DNA from: Pseudomonas brassicacearum
GTDB lineage: Bacteria; Pseudomonadota; Gammaproteobacteria; Pseudomonadales; Pseudomonadaceae
Direction: 5' to 3'
Assembly: GCF_003732265.1 (NCBI RefSeq)
Contig: NZ_MOBK01000007.1
Location: 186,001-250,000 of the forward strand
Length of the DNA stretch: 64,000 nt
Part shown: in pieces, positions 50,078 to 58,742 of the stretch
Position numbering within the stretch: position 1 is the first letter of the stretch
Layout of the letters: every line of letters starts with the position of its first letter
Notes under the pieces: generated by a model
Told to the model about the DNA's origin: nothing
Databases searched by the model: none
The model's input: only the letters and a program-made list of their open reading frames with translations
Program-made: the position numbers and the translations under genes

Positions 50078-52797
50078 CCGGCCTGGCGGTTCAAGCTTGC
50101 GCAATCGATCATCGCTACGGCACACATCAGGCGCTGAGTGACATCACGTTCAGCCTGCCCGCCGGGACCCGGTGCGGGTTGATTGGTCCCGATGGGGCTG
50201 GAAAATCGAGCCTGCTGGGACTGATCGCCGGCGTGAAGAAGCTGCAGCAAGGGCAACTGAATGTACTCGACGGGGCGATCCAGGACCGCCGCCATCGCAA
50301 CTCCCTCTACGCGCGTATCGCCTTCATGCCCCAGGGCCTGGGCGGCAACCTTTACCCCGAGTTGTCGATCAGCGAGAACATTCACTTTTTCGCCACCTTG
50401 TTTGGCCTGTCAAAAGCCGAATGCGATCAGCGTATGCACAATCTGTTACTGGCCACCGACCTGTTGCACTTCGCCGATCGACCGGCAGGCAAACTGTCCG
50501 GCGGCATGAAACAAAAGCTGGGCCTGTGTTGTGCGCTCATCCATGAACCGGACCTGTTGATCCTCGATGAACCGACGACCGGCGTCGACCCGCTGTCTCG
50601 TCGGCGTTTCTGGGAGCTGGTTGACGATGTGCGGCACCAGCGTCCACAACTGACGTTGTTGGTTGCTACTGCCTATATGGAGGAAGCCGAGCAGTTCGAG
50701 CATTGCCTGATGCTTGACGGTGGCAAGCTGATTGCCACTGGATTAACCAAGGAATTACGGGCTGTAACAACGAGCGGCAAACTCGACGAAGCTTTCACCC
50801 ATTATCAGGGCGACGGCAGCCATGACCAGCAGGCGCTGGTGATTCCACCGGGAACCGGCACCCCCACCGATATCGCCATCGAGGCCCATGACCTGACCCT
50901 GCGCTTCGGCGACTTCACCGCCGTAGACAAGGTCAGTTTCGCCATTGGTCGCGGCGAAATCTTTGGCTTCCTCGGGTCCAACGGCTGCGGCAAAACCACC
51001 ACAATGAAAGTCCTCACCGGGCTGATACCGGCCAGTGAAGGCAGCGCAACACTGCTTGGCAAACCGGTGAATGCCAAGGATCTGGCCACCCGTAAAAGGG
51101 TCGGGTTCATGTCCCAGAGTTTTTCGCTGTATGGCGAACTCAGTGTGCGGCAGAACCTGGAGCTGCATGCGCGGCTGTTCGATTTACCGAAAATCGAAAG
51201 CACGCAACGTATCGAAGAGCTGATCCAGCGTTTCAATCTGGGCAGCGTGTGCGAACAACAGTCCGCAGCATTGCCTTTGGGTTTGCGCCAACGCCTGTCC
51301 CTGGCGGTAGCGGTGCTGCATCGTCCGGAAGTCTTGATTCTCGACGAACCGACATCCGGGGTAGACCCGGCGGCACGGGACGATTTTTGGCGACTACTGA
51401 TCGAGTTGTCCCGAGAGCAAGGTGTAACCATCTTCCTCTCCACCCATTTCATGAACGAAGCCCAGCGCTGCGATCGCATCTCGCTGATGCATGCCGGCAA
51501 GGTACTGGCGTGCGATACGCCGGCGGCACTGCAACAACAATTCAAAGGTGAAACGCTGGAGGCCGCGTTCGTCACCTGCCTCGAACAAGCCCAAGGCGTC
51601 TCGGAACCCTCAAAACCTGCAGAGTCTGTAAATGCTCCCGTGATGCAGGCCACGCCCCTGAACGATCGCCGCTTCAGTCTCGGCCGTCTGATGGCAGTGG
51701 CGAGCCGTGAGGGCAAGGAACTGCTGCGTGACAAAGTGCGGATGGCGTTTGCCCTGCTCGGGGCCATCTTCATGATGGTGATCTTCGGTTATGGCATTTC
51801 CCTGGACGTCGAGAAACTCGCGTTCGCTGTCTACGATCAGGATCAGACACCACAGAGTCGCGCGTATCTGGAAGCCTTTCGCGGCTCGCGGTACTTCGAA
51901 GAGCAGGCGCCCATCAGCGATGCCAAAGAACTGCATCGTCGCCTTCAGCGCTCTGAAATCAAGCTGGCACTTGAGGTACCTCCCGGTTTTGGCCGGGATC
52001 TGTACGCCGGGCGCCAACCTGCCGTGGCGGCCTGGCTCGATGGCGGTATGCCGTTTCGCGCCGAGACGAGCCGCAACTACGTCGAGGCGGTGCACCAGGC
52101 CAATATCGAACAACTGGCCGCACAGAGCAGCCCGGCGCTGAACCGGCAAGCTGCCGCCCGGCTGGAAACCCGTTTCCGCTACAACCAGGACGTGGTCAGC
52201 GTCAACGCCATCGGGCCCGGCGTCATGGCGCTGATTCTGGCGTTCATCCCGGCCATGCTCACGGCACTGGGTATCGTGCGGGAGAAAGAACTGGGTTCGA
52301 TCACCAACTTCTACGCCACACCGTTGACTCGACTCGAGTTCCTGTTAGGCAAACAGGCCCCGTATCTGGCCGTCAGCCTGATCAACCTTGCAGTGCTGGT
52401 CGCGATGAACCGATGGCTGTTTGGTGTGCCGTTCAAGGGCAGTTTCCTGACCCTGGCCTTCGGCGGGCTGCTCTATGTATTGGCGACAACCAGCATGGGC
52501 TTGTTGATTTCGGCGTTCACCCGAACCCAGATCGCCGCCATCCTCGGCACCATGATCATTACCAGCCTGCCCACCATCCAGTTTTCCGGCCTGATCGTGC
52601 CTCGTTCCTCCCTCGAAGGCGCTGCCGCAACGATGGGGATGCTGTTTCCAGCGGGGCACTTCCTTGATATCGCGGTAGGCACCTTCACCAAGGCTCTGGA
52701 TATACGCCAGCTTTGGCCGCAATGCCTGGCGCTGTGCGGATTCTTCCTCGGGTTCACCGGGCTCAGCCTGGTCATGCTGAAAAAGCAGGAGGCCTGA
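50074..52797 (+). CDS. ABC exporter with two ATPase domains fused to a permease (RbbA/YhiH-like)
   Basis: The 907-residue protein has ATPase 1 (about 1-240: GPDGAGKSS, LSGGMKQKLGL, LLILDEPTTGVDPL), ATPase 2 (about 265-500: GSNGCGKTTT, the divergent signature LPLGLRQRLSLA, LILDEPTSGVDPA) and an ABC-2 permease (about 540-905). E. coli RbbA/YhiH has the same order. In the second domain the usual SGG of the signature is replaced, as is typical of this family. It overlaps the HlyD gene by 4 bases and the next permease by 1. The substrate is unknown; drugs or toxic compounds are likely. Confidence 0.92.
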   Translation: MTGLAVQACAIDHRYGTHQALSDITFSLPAGTRCGLIGPDGAGKSSLLGLIAGVKKLQQGQLNVLDGAIQDRRHRNSLYARIAFMPQGLGGNLYPELSISENIHFFATLFGLSKAECDQRMHNLLLATDLLHFADRPAGKLSGGMKQKLGLCCALIHEPDLLILDEPTTGVDPLSRRRFWELVDDVRHQRPQLTLLVATAYMEEAEQFEHCLMLDGGKLIATGLTKELRAVTTSGKLDEAFTHYQGDGSHDQQALVIPPGTGTPTDIAIEAHDLTLRFGDFTAVDKVSFAIGRGEIFGFLGSNGCGKTTTMKVLTGLIPASEGSATLLGKPVNAKDLATRKRVGFMSQSFSLYGELSVRQNLELHARLFDLPKIESTQRIEELIQRFNLGSVCEQQSAALPLGLRQRLSLAVAVLHRPEVLILDEPTSGVDPAARDDFWRLLIELSREQGVTIFLSTHFMNEAQRCDRISLMHAGKVLACDTPAALQQQFKGETLEAAFVTCLEQAQGVSEPSKPAESVNAPVMQATPLNDRRFSLGRLMAVASREGKELLRDKVRMAFALLGAIFMMVIFGYGISLDVEKLAFAVYDQDQTPQSRAYLEAFRGSRYFEEQAPISDAKELHRRLQRSEIKLALEVPPGFGRDLYAGRQPAVAAWLDGGMPFRAETSRNYVEAVHQANIEQLAAQSSPALNRQAAARLETRFRYNQDVVSVNAIGPGVMALILAFIPAMLTALGIVREKELGSITNFYATPLTRLEFLLGKQAPYLAVSLINLAVLVAMNRWLFGVPFKGSFLTLAFGGLLYVLATTSMGLLISAFTRTQIAAILGTMIITSLPTIQFSGLIVPRSSLEGAAATMGMLFPAGHFLDIAVGTFTKALDIRQLWPQCLALCGFFLGFTGLSLVMLKKQEA

Positions 52798-53915
52798 TGC
52801 ACAAGTTTGCGCACATCCTGCGCCTGGGTCTCAAGGAGCTGACAAGCCTGAGACACGACAGTGTTCTGCTGCTGTTTCTTTTTTACGCCTTTACGGTGGC
52901 GATCTACATGCCGGCGGCGGGCTCGGTGATCGGCGTCCATAACGCCAGCGTGGCAATCGTGGATGAAGACCACAGCCTTGTGTCGCGACAACTGGCGCAA
53001 GCGCTGCAACCCCCGGAATTCCAACGGCCGGCCTTGTTGCCGTACGGACAACTGGACCAGGTCATGGACAGTGGCAAGTACACATTTGTCATCAATGTAC
53101 CGGCGAACTTTCAGACAGACCTGCTGGCCGGTCGTCAGCCCGCCGTGCAAGTCAATGTCGACGCCACCGCCATGAGTCAGGCATTCATGGGTGCGGGGTA
53201 TATAGGGCGAATTTTCCAGCGCGAGTTGTTGACCTACAGTGGCCAAAGCGATGTGGCGAGCAAAGCGCCCGTAATGCTGACCACCCGTGCCCTGTTCAAC
53301 AGCAATCTGGAAGGCGGCTGGTTTCTGGCGGTGATTCAAATCGTCAACAACATCACGATCCTCGCCATCATCCTGACCGGCACAGCACTGCTGCGTGAAC
53401 GGGAACACGGCACCCTCGACCATCTGTTGGTGCTACCGCTGACGGCGCTGGAAATCATGCTGGCGAAAATATGGAGCAACATGCTGGTGGTGGTGCTGTG
53501 CACCTGGCTGTCGCTGGAGGTGATAGTCAAGGGCGCACTTGGTGTACCGTTGGCCGGCTCCCTGAGTCTGTTTTTGCTGGTGACGGCGGTCTATCTGTTC
53601 GCCAGTACCGCGCTGGGGATCTTCCTCGCCACCCTGGCTCGCTCGACGCCGCAATTCGGACTGCTGGCCATTCCGGTGATTATCCCGATGTTGCTGTTAT
53701 CCGGCGGCAGTACTCCGCTGGACAGCATGCCGCAATGGCTGCAATGGGTGATGCAGGGGTCGCCATCAACGCATTTTGTCAGCCTGAGCGCCGCCATATT
53801 GTTTCGCGACGCCGGGTTGAGCGTGGTTTGGCCGGACTTGCTCGCGCTGACCGCCATAGGGCTGCTGTTCTTTGCGATAGCGCTGATGCGGTTTCGCAAG
53901 AGCCTGGCGTCCTGA
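52797..53915 (+). CDS. ABC-2 type permease (YhhJ-like), partner of the fused exporter
   Basis: The 372-residue membrane protein starts at ATG 52797 in TGATG with the stop of the previous gene; AGGAGG precedes it. One N-terminal helix (LLLFLFYAFTVAIYM) is followed by a large periplasmic loop and five or six C-terminal helices including LFLLVTAVYLFASTALGIFL. A C-terminal motif LLSGGSTPLDSMPQWLQW fits ABC-2 permeases. With the preceding two genes it completes the exporter. Confidence 0.9.
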   Translation: MHKFAHILRLGLKELTSLRHDSVLLLFLFYAFTVAIYMPAAGSVIGVHNASVAIVDEDHSLVSRQLAQALQPPEFQRPALLPYGQLDQVMDSGKYTFVINVPANFQTDLLAGRQPAVQVNVDATAMSQAFMGAGYIGRIFQRELLTYSGQSDVASKAPVMLTTRALFNSNLEGGWFLAVIQIVNNITILAIILTGTALLREREHGTLDHLLVLPLTALEIMLAKIWSNMLVVVLCTWLSLEVIVKGALGVPLAGSLSLFLLVTAVYLFASTALGIFLATLARSTPQFGLLAIPVIIPMLLLSGGSTPLDSMPQWLQWVMQGSPSTHFVSLSAAILFRDAGLSVVWPDLLALTAIGLLFFAIALMRFRKSLAS

Positions 53916-53916
53916 G

Positions 53917-53953
53917 GGAGCGAGCTTGCTCCGGGCGGCGTTCCGACGAAGAG
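53917..53953. repeat. Degenerate REP-like fragment after the exporter operon
   Basis: GGGAGCGAGCTTGCTCCGGG is a short palindrome resembling a truncated REP core, then GCGTTCCGACG as in the fragment at 40500. No full partner arm is seen. Confidence 0.5.
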
Positions 53954-53975
53954 GCCAGCCCGGACAGCGAATGAC

Positions 53976-54383
53976 TTATTGAATGATCAGGTTGTTGAAC
54001 AACAAATCCTCAACCACCGGCTTGCCGGTCTCGTCGTTCATTACTTGCTGAGTCTGCTTCAAAGCTTCCTGGCGCAGCTTTTCCTTGGCTTCAACATTGC
54101 TCATCGTCTCGGTCGTCTGCTGGGCAAACAACGCCACCAGTTGATTGCGGATCAACGGTTCGTTGGCTTTCACCGCTTTGGTGGCATCATCACCGGTCAC
54201 GCGCAAGGCCACATCAGCCTTGTAGACCTTGAGCTTCGGCGTACCGTCCAGCCCGTAGTTGCCCACGAACGGTGGGCTCAGGGTGATGTAATTGACCTTC
54301 GGAGCTTCACCTTCTTTGGCTTCTTCGGCCATCGCTGCCACAGGCAGAGACAGGGCCAGCAACAACATGATCCACGCTTTCAC
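53976..54383 (-). CDS. FliL-like exported protein, orphan
   Basis: A GTG at 54383 preceded by AAGGAG at 6-base spacing gives 135 residues; the upstream ATG lacks a ribosome site. A signal peptide (VKAWIMLLLALSLPVAAMA, cut before EE) replaces the usual membrane anchor. The rest matches the FliL domain: YITLSPPFVGNYG, DVALRV, and the C-terminal GKPVVEDLLFNNLIIQ. FliL supports the flagellar stator, but no flagellar gene is near. It may be periplasmic or surface-attached with another role. Confidence 0.82.
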   Translation of the reverse strand: MKAWIMLLLALSLPVAAMAEEAKEGEAPKVNYITLSPPFVGNYGLDGTPKLKVYKADVALRVTGDDATKAVKANEPLIRNQLVALFAQQTTETMSNVEAKEKLRQEALKQTQQVMNDETGKPVVEDLLFNNLIIQ

Positions 54384-54533
54384 AATTCGCTCCTTATCCG
54401 GTTTGCGGCCTAGCATAACGACCCGCAGCTCAAGCACAAGCTTATGGCTGACTATCAGGGTCGGGCATGCTCGTTGACCCATCGACTCACACACCTACAC
54501 TTATCGGCCATTACTCCCAAAGGAATAGCCCTG

Positions 54534-55511
54534 ATGAAAGCCGTGCTGTGCAAAGCCTTCGGCCCTGCCGAATCGCTGGTGCTGGAAGACGTCGCCAGTC
54601 CTGTCGCGAAGAAGAACGAAATCCTGCTGGACGTGCACGCCGCCGGGGTGAATTTCCCGGACACGCTGATCATCGAGGGCAAATACCAGTTCAAGCCGCC
54701 CTTCCCGTTTTCGCCGGGCGGTGAAGCGGCCGGCGTGGTCAGCGCGGTGGGCGAAAAGATCAGCCACCTCAAGGTCGGTGATCGCGTCATGGCCCTGACC
54801 GGCTGGGGCAGCTTTGCCGAACAGGTCGCCGTGCCGGGCTACAACGTGCTGCCGATTCCACCCTCGATGGACTTCAACACCGCCGCCGCTTTTAGCATGA
54901 CCTACGGCACGTCGATGCACGCCCTCAAGCAGCGGGCAAACCTGCAACCCGGCGAAACCCTGCTGGTGCTGGGCGCTTCCGGCGGTGTGGGCCTCGCGGC
55001 CGTGGAAATCGGCAAAGCCATGGGCGCCCGTGTCATCGCCGCCGCCAGCAGCGCTGAAAAACTTGCCGTGGCCAAGGCGGCCGGCGCCGATGAGCTGATC
55101 AACTACAGCGAAACCAGCCTCAAGGACGAGATCAAGCGCCTGACCGATGGCCAGGGCGCCGACGTGATCTACGACCCGGTCGGCGGCGACCTGTTTGACC
55201 AGGCCGTGCGCGCCATCGCCTGGAACGGCCGCCTGCTGGTGGTCGGTTTCGCCAGCGGCCGCATTCCGGAATTCCCGGTCAACCTCGCGCTGCTCAAAGG
55301 CGCGGCCGTGGTTGGTGTGTTCTGGGGTTCGTTTGCCCAGCGCCAGCCGCAAGACAACGCGGCGAACTTCCAGCAACTGTTTGGCTGGTTTGCCGAGGGC
55401 AAGTTGAAGCCGCTGGTGTCGCAGGTGTATCCGCTGAGCAACGCGGCGCGAGCGATCAACGATCTCGGCCAGCGCAAGGCGGTCGGGAAAGTCGTGGTTC
55501 AGGTTCGCTGA
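54534..55511 (+). CDS. NADPH:quinone oxidoreductase (MDR family)
   Basis: The 325-residue medium-chain reductase starts at ATG 54534 with AAAGGA nine bases upstream. The N-terminal GroES-like domain (AGVNFPDTLIIEGKYQFKPP) is followed by a nucleotide-binding fold, LVLGASGGVGLAAVEIGKA. No zinc-binding cysteines are seen, as expected of the quinone reductase branch. It probably reduces quinones or enones with NADPH. It is followed by a terminator. Confidence 0.9.
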   Translation: MKAVLCKAFGPAESLVLEDVASPVAKKNEILLDVHAAGVNFPDTLIIEGKYQFKPPFPFSPGGEAAGVVSAVGEKISHLKVGDRVMALTGWGSFAEQVAVPGYNVLPIPPSMDFNTAAAFSMTYGTSMHALKQRANLQPGETLLVLGASGGVGLAAVEIGKAMGARVIAAASSAEKLAVAKAAGADELINYSETSLKDEIKRLTDGQGADVIYDPVGGDLFDQAVRAIAWNGRLLVVGFASGRIPEFPVNLALLKGAAVVGVFWGSFAQRQPQDNAANFQQLFGWFAEGKLKPLVSQVYPLSNAARAINDLGQRKAVGKVVVQVR

Positions 55512-55516
55512 GCCGG

Positions 55517-55551
55517 AAAATGCGGTCTGGAGTGTCCAGACCGCATTTTTA
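55517..55551 (+). terminator. Terminator of the quinone oxidoreductase gene
   Basis: AAAATGCGGTCTGGA and TCCAGACCGCATTTTT form a long stem with a T-run, 6 bases after the stop. Confidence 0.9.
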
Positions 55552-55552
55552 T

Positions 55553-55909
55553 TGGCCGGGACTAAAACGTCCGAACATCCTCCGGCAGCAAGCTCACATA
55601 CCTGCGCATCGGACTCGCCCGGCATTCCCTGACGATTCTAAATGCCTTTCCTGCAAAACGCCGCGACGTCCCATTCCAACGCAGGACATTTCCCAAAGCC
55701 TCGTCCTACCCCGGACTGAAATGCGTCGTTAAAGCGTGCCAAAGACGTTTCCCACACCGCCCTTCACTTATACCTGCGCGACATGTTCATAAAGGAACAC
55801 ACGATTGCCCACATTTCCGCTGTTTTGCTAATGCGAACCGGTGCTATTTTCGGTAACGAAACTGTAACATTCGTATCCGCAGTCAAAACAAGAAATCTGG
55901 AGCTCTTGA
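55553..55909 (+). promoter_or_regulatory. glpT upstream region
   Basis: The gap holds no convincing gene. Its last 120 bases are AT-richer and contain the palindrome noted separately. A CAAACG/CGTTT-type word recurs, but no clear -35/-10 pair can be assigned. Confidence 0.4.
55848..55861 (+). promoter_or_regulatory. GlpR-like operator upstream of glpT
   Basis: TTTCG-GTAA-CGAAA is a palindrome with perfect 5-base arms, 48 bases before the glpT ATG. Its form resembles the TTTCG/CGAAA palindromes bound by the glycerol-3-phosphate repressor GlpR in Pseudomonas. The link is by resemblance and gene context. Confidence 0.5.
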
Positions 55910-57259
55910 ATGTTTGCTTTCTTTCGCCCTGCCGCACATCAGGCTCCACTGCCTGACGAAAAAATCGATGACACGTACAAACGCCTTCGCTGGCAGATCT
56001 TCGCCGGGATATTCATTGGGTATGCGGGTTACTACCTGCTGCGCAAGAACTTCACCCTGGCGTTCCCGGACCTGATTGCCCAAGGCTATACAAAGGGCCA
56101 ACTGGGCGTGGCCATGTCGGCGATTGCGATTGCCTACGGCCTGTCCAAGTTTTTGATGGGTATCGTGTCCGACCGCTCCAACCCGCGTTACTTCCTGCCC
56201 TTTGGACTGGTGGTGTCGGCCGGGGTCATGTTCGTGTTCGGTTTCGCACCTTGGGCAACGTCCAGCGTGACCATGATGTTCATCCTGTTGTTCATCAACG
56301 GCTGGGCACAAGGCATGGGCTGGCCGCCAAGTGGCCGGACCATGGTGCACTGGTGGTCGCAGAAAGAACGCGGTCGGGTAGTGTCGGTGTGGAACACCGC
56401 GCATAACGTGGGCGGCGGTTTGATCGGCCCGCTGGCGATTCTCGGCATGGGCTGGTTCAACGACTGGCACAGCAAGTTCTATGTACCCGCCGCCGTGGCG
56501 CTGCTGGTCGCCGTGTTTGCCTTCATTGTGATGCGCGATACCCCGCAATCGACCGGCCTGCCGCCGATCGAGAAGTACAAAAATGATTACCCGGATGGCT
56601 ACGACGCCAGCCACGAGGAAGAATTCAGCGCCAAGGACATCTTCGTCAAATACGTGCTGCGCAACAAAATGCTCTGGTTCATCGCGCTGGCCAACGTCTT
56701 CGTCTACCTGCTGCGCTACGGCATCCTCGACTGGGCGCCGACCTACCTCAAAGAGGTCAAGCACTTCGATTTCGACAAGACCTCGTGGGCTTACTTCCTG
56801 TACGAGTGGGCGGGTATTCCGGGCACGCTGCTGTGCGGCTGGATGTCGGACAAGATCTTCCGTGGCAACCGTGGCCTGACCGGCATGGTGTTCATGGCGT
56901 TGGTGACCATCGCGACCATCGTGTACTGGCTGAATCCGCCGGGTAACCCGATGATCGACATGATCTCGCTGTTCGCCATCGGCTTCCTGATCTACGGCCC
57001 GGTGATGCTGGTCGGTTTGCAAGCGCTGGAACTGGTGCCGAAGAAAGCGGCCGGGACTGCCGCGGGCTTTACCGGTTTGTTCGGTTATCTGGGTGGTTCA
57101 GTCGCGGCCAGTGCCCTGATGGGTTACACCGTGGACTATTTCGGTTGGGATGGCGGTTTCATTCTGCTGGTCGTTGCCTGCCTGCTGGCGATGGCGTTCC
57201 TCGCGCCCACGCTGGGCCACAAGAACGTCGCCAGTCAGACCCGCGAAGCGATCGCCTGA
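55910..57259 (+). CDS. glpT: Glycerol-3-phosphate transporter GlpT
   Basis: The 449-residue MFS antiporter exchanges glycerol-3-phosphate for phosphate across the inner membrane and also takes up fosfomycin. Twelve helices are visible; signatures are YAGYYLLRKNFTLAFPDL and, in the middle, NGWAQGMGWPPSGRTMVHWW. GGAG seven bases upstream supports ATG 55910. The 3' end overlaps the convergent chaC by 25 bases. Confidence 0.95.
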   Translation: MFAFFRPAAHQAPLPDEKIDDTYKRLRWQIFAGIFIGYAGYYLLRKNFTLAFPDLIAQGYTKGQLGVAMSAIAIAYGLSKFLMGIVSDRSNPRYFLPFGLVVSAGVMFVFGFAPWATSSVTMMFILLFINGWAQGMGWPPSGRTMVHWWSQKERGRVVSVWNTAHNVGGGLIGPLAILGMGWFNDWHSKFYVPAAVALLVAVFAFIVMRDTPQSTGLPPIEKYKNDYPDGYDASHEEEFSAKDIFVKYVLRNKMLWFIALANVFVYLLRYGILDWAPTYLKEVKHFDFDKTSWAYFLYEWAGIPGTLLCGWMSDKIFRGNRGLTGMVFMALVTIATIVYWLNPPGNPMIDMISLFAIGFLIYGPVMLVGLQALELVPKKAAGTAAGFTGLFGYLGGSVAASALMGYTVDYFGWDGGFILLVVACLLAMAFLAPTLGHKNVASQTREAIA

Positions 57260-57903
57260 TCGGATTTTGATTTGCAGCGCTTGAGCCGCGCTTCCAGATT
57301 CCGGTCTGGCATGGCGTGGCTACGCAGGGCGTGGGCGGTCTGCTCGACATAATCGCGAGTGGTGCCGTAGCGCCCGCAAGCGTTTTCAAACACCTGGCTC
57401 AGCACGTGATCCGGCAAGTTGCCGGCATAGCTGGGCAGGTGCCGCTCCAATACAAATCCCAATGCCTGAACCTGGCTTCCGTCTTCAAGACGGCAGTTGA
57501 GCCAGTGTGGGCGATAGGACGGGAACGGCATCTCGCGTTTCCATAGCGCGTACAGCGCACTGTCGAGACTCTCTTCCGGCAGCCTATAGGCGAAGCCGCT
57601 GCACGAACCGCCGCGATCCAGACCGAACACCAGCCCGGGCATTTCCGGCGTCCCGCGATGCTCGTGGGACCAAAGGTACAGGCCACGATGGTAGCCGTGA
57701 ACTCGCCCGCGCACCCGTTCCACTGCCGAACACTCCGGACGCCAGATCAACGAACCGTAGGCGAACAGCCACACCGGCCCGCCTTTGTGGCGCGCCATGG
57801 TCGATTGCATCGAGACGAGAAGTTGTTCGTGTGTCAGCTGCGGCCCCAGATCGAGCCGCGGAGGGTAAGCCAGATTCACAAAAGCAGATTCAATGGCTGT
57901 CAT
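57235..57903 (-). CDS. chaC: Gamma-glutamylcyclotransferase ChaC
   Basis: The 222-residue enzyme cleaves glutathione to 5-oxoproline and Cys-Gly. The substrate-loop VWLFAYGSLIWRP and the catalytic Glu segment HRGTPEMPGLVFGLDRGGSC are present, with GFAYRLPEESL downstream. ATG 57903 (MTAIESAFVNLAY) is chosen although its ribosome site is poor; the longer frame begins with TTG. It overlaps the end of glpT on the other strand. Confidence 0.88.
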   Translation of the reverse strand: MTAIESAFVNLAYPPRLDLGPQLTHEQLLVSMQSTMARHKGGPVWLFAYGSLIWRPECSAVERVRGRVHGYHRGLYLWSHEHRGTPEMPGLVFGLDRGGSCSGFAYRLPEESLDSALYALWKREMPFPSYRPHWLNCRLEDGSQVQALGFVLERHLPSYAGNLPDHVLSQVFENACGRYGTTRDYVEQTAHALRSHAMPDRNLEARLKRCKSKSDQAIASRV

Positions 57904-58256
57904 GACGGAAGTGTTCGGCCCCGCAAATATTACAAGATGTAAGCACAATTCGCTCAATAGAACATATAGCAGTAACTGTAAAACGAAAAGTGCTAAAGGA
58001 TAAATGACAGGCTCGAGTGCGCTAAATCGGGTGTATCAGCCGCCGCTACCTGATTTTATATAGCCTAATACCATTATCAAAATATCTTAAATACCCGAAT
58101 GAAATATGCATAAGCCTCGGTTTGTTCAGGATTGGTTCAAAAAAAAGCAGGAGTTTTCCTACAGAATTGTCGGACTTCCTGCCTTTCCCGTCGTTGAACG
58201 CCCACGTATAACGGCCTTCCTCTGGCGCAAGCCACCCCGTTTACCGAGGCTGCACG
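57904..58256. promoter_or_regulatory. AT-rich divergent region between chaC and the barrel-protein gene
   Basis: These 353 bases are the most AT-rich part of the window, especially 58045-58105. A 72-codon frame at 58106 overlaps the next gene and looks spurious. No clear promoter or operator can be assigned, although AT-rich upstream sequence fits activator-dependent expression. Confidence 0.5.
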
Positions 58257-58733
58257 ATGAAAAAACCACGGCTTTTGGCCGCATTGTTGTTGATTCAGAC
58301 CGGCCAGGCACTGGCAGAGAATGACGCCCAAAAGGACAAGGGTTTCTGGTATGCACAGACCAGTGTCTATACCCGGCATTATTCTCCCGACCCCGAACAC
58401 AACAATCATCAGGACTTGATCGGCATCGAACGCAATCAGGCTTCCGGCTGGTTATTTGGCGGGGCAACTTTCCGAAACTCGTTCCGACAGCGCTCGAACT
58501 ACGCCTATGTCGGCAAGCGCTATGACAGCAGCGACTATCCGGTTTATTTGAAAGTTACAGGCGGGCTGTTGCAGGGCTATCGCGGTGACTACCAGGACAA
58601 GATTCCGCTGAATCACTTCGGCGTTGCACCGGTGATTATTCCGTCCGTCGGTACCCACTATGGCCCGCTGGCCTCCGAGCTGGTTTTTCTCGGCGCCAAC
58701 GCGGCCATGGTGACTACCGGGGTACGTTTCTAG
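58257..58733 (+). CDS. Small outer-membrane beta-barrel protein (PagP-like), exported
   Basis: The 158-residue product starts at ATG 58257 (GAGG seven bases upstream) with a signal peptide MKKPRLLAALLLIQTGQALA. The mature part alternates polar and aromatic residues as in an eight-strand barrel (WYAQTSVYTRHY, GWLFGGATFRNSF, SNYAYVGKRY, YPVYLKVTGGLLQGYRG) and ends in Phe, as outer-membrane proteins do. The His in YTRHYSP and the overall plan resemble lipid A palmitoyltransferase PagP. Automatic labels of this family as glycerol-3-phosphate transporter probably come from neighbouring glpT. Function is unproven. Confidence 0.7.
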   Translation: MKKPRLLAALLLIQTGQALAENDAQKDKGFWYAQTSVYTRHYSPDPEHNNHQDLIGIERNQASGWLFGGATFRNSFRQRSNYAYVGKRYDSSDYPVYLKVTGGLLQGYRGDYQDKIPLNHFGVAPVIIPSVGTHYGPLASELVFLGANAAMVTTGVRF

Positions 58734-58742
58734 GGACGCGGA

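Noticed and set aside
55641..55718. 25-codon frame upstream of glpT
   Set aside because: No ribosome site and Pro/Arg-rich composition; judged chance.
58106..58324. 72-residue frame before the barrel-protein gene
   Set aside because: It overlaps the real start, lacks a ribosome site and begins in AT-rich DNA; no family is recognised.
58257..58733. Glycerol-3-phosphate transporter function for the small barrel protein
   Set aside because: The product is a 158-residue exported barrel-like protein with no transporter helices; the name is likely carried over from neighbouring glpT.
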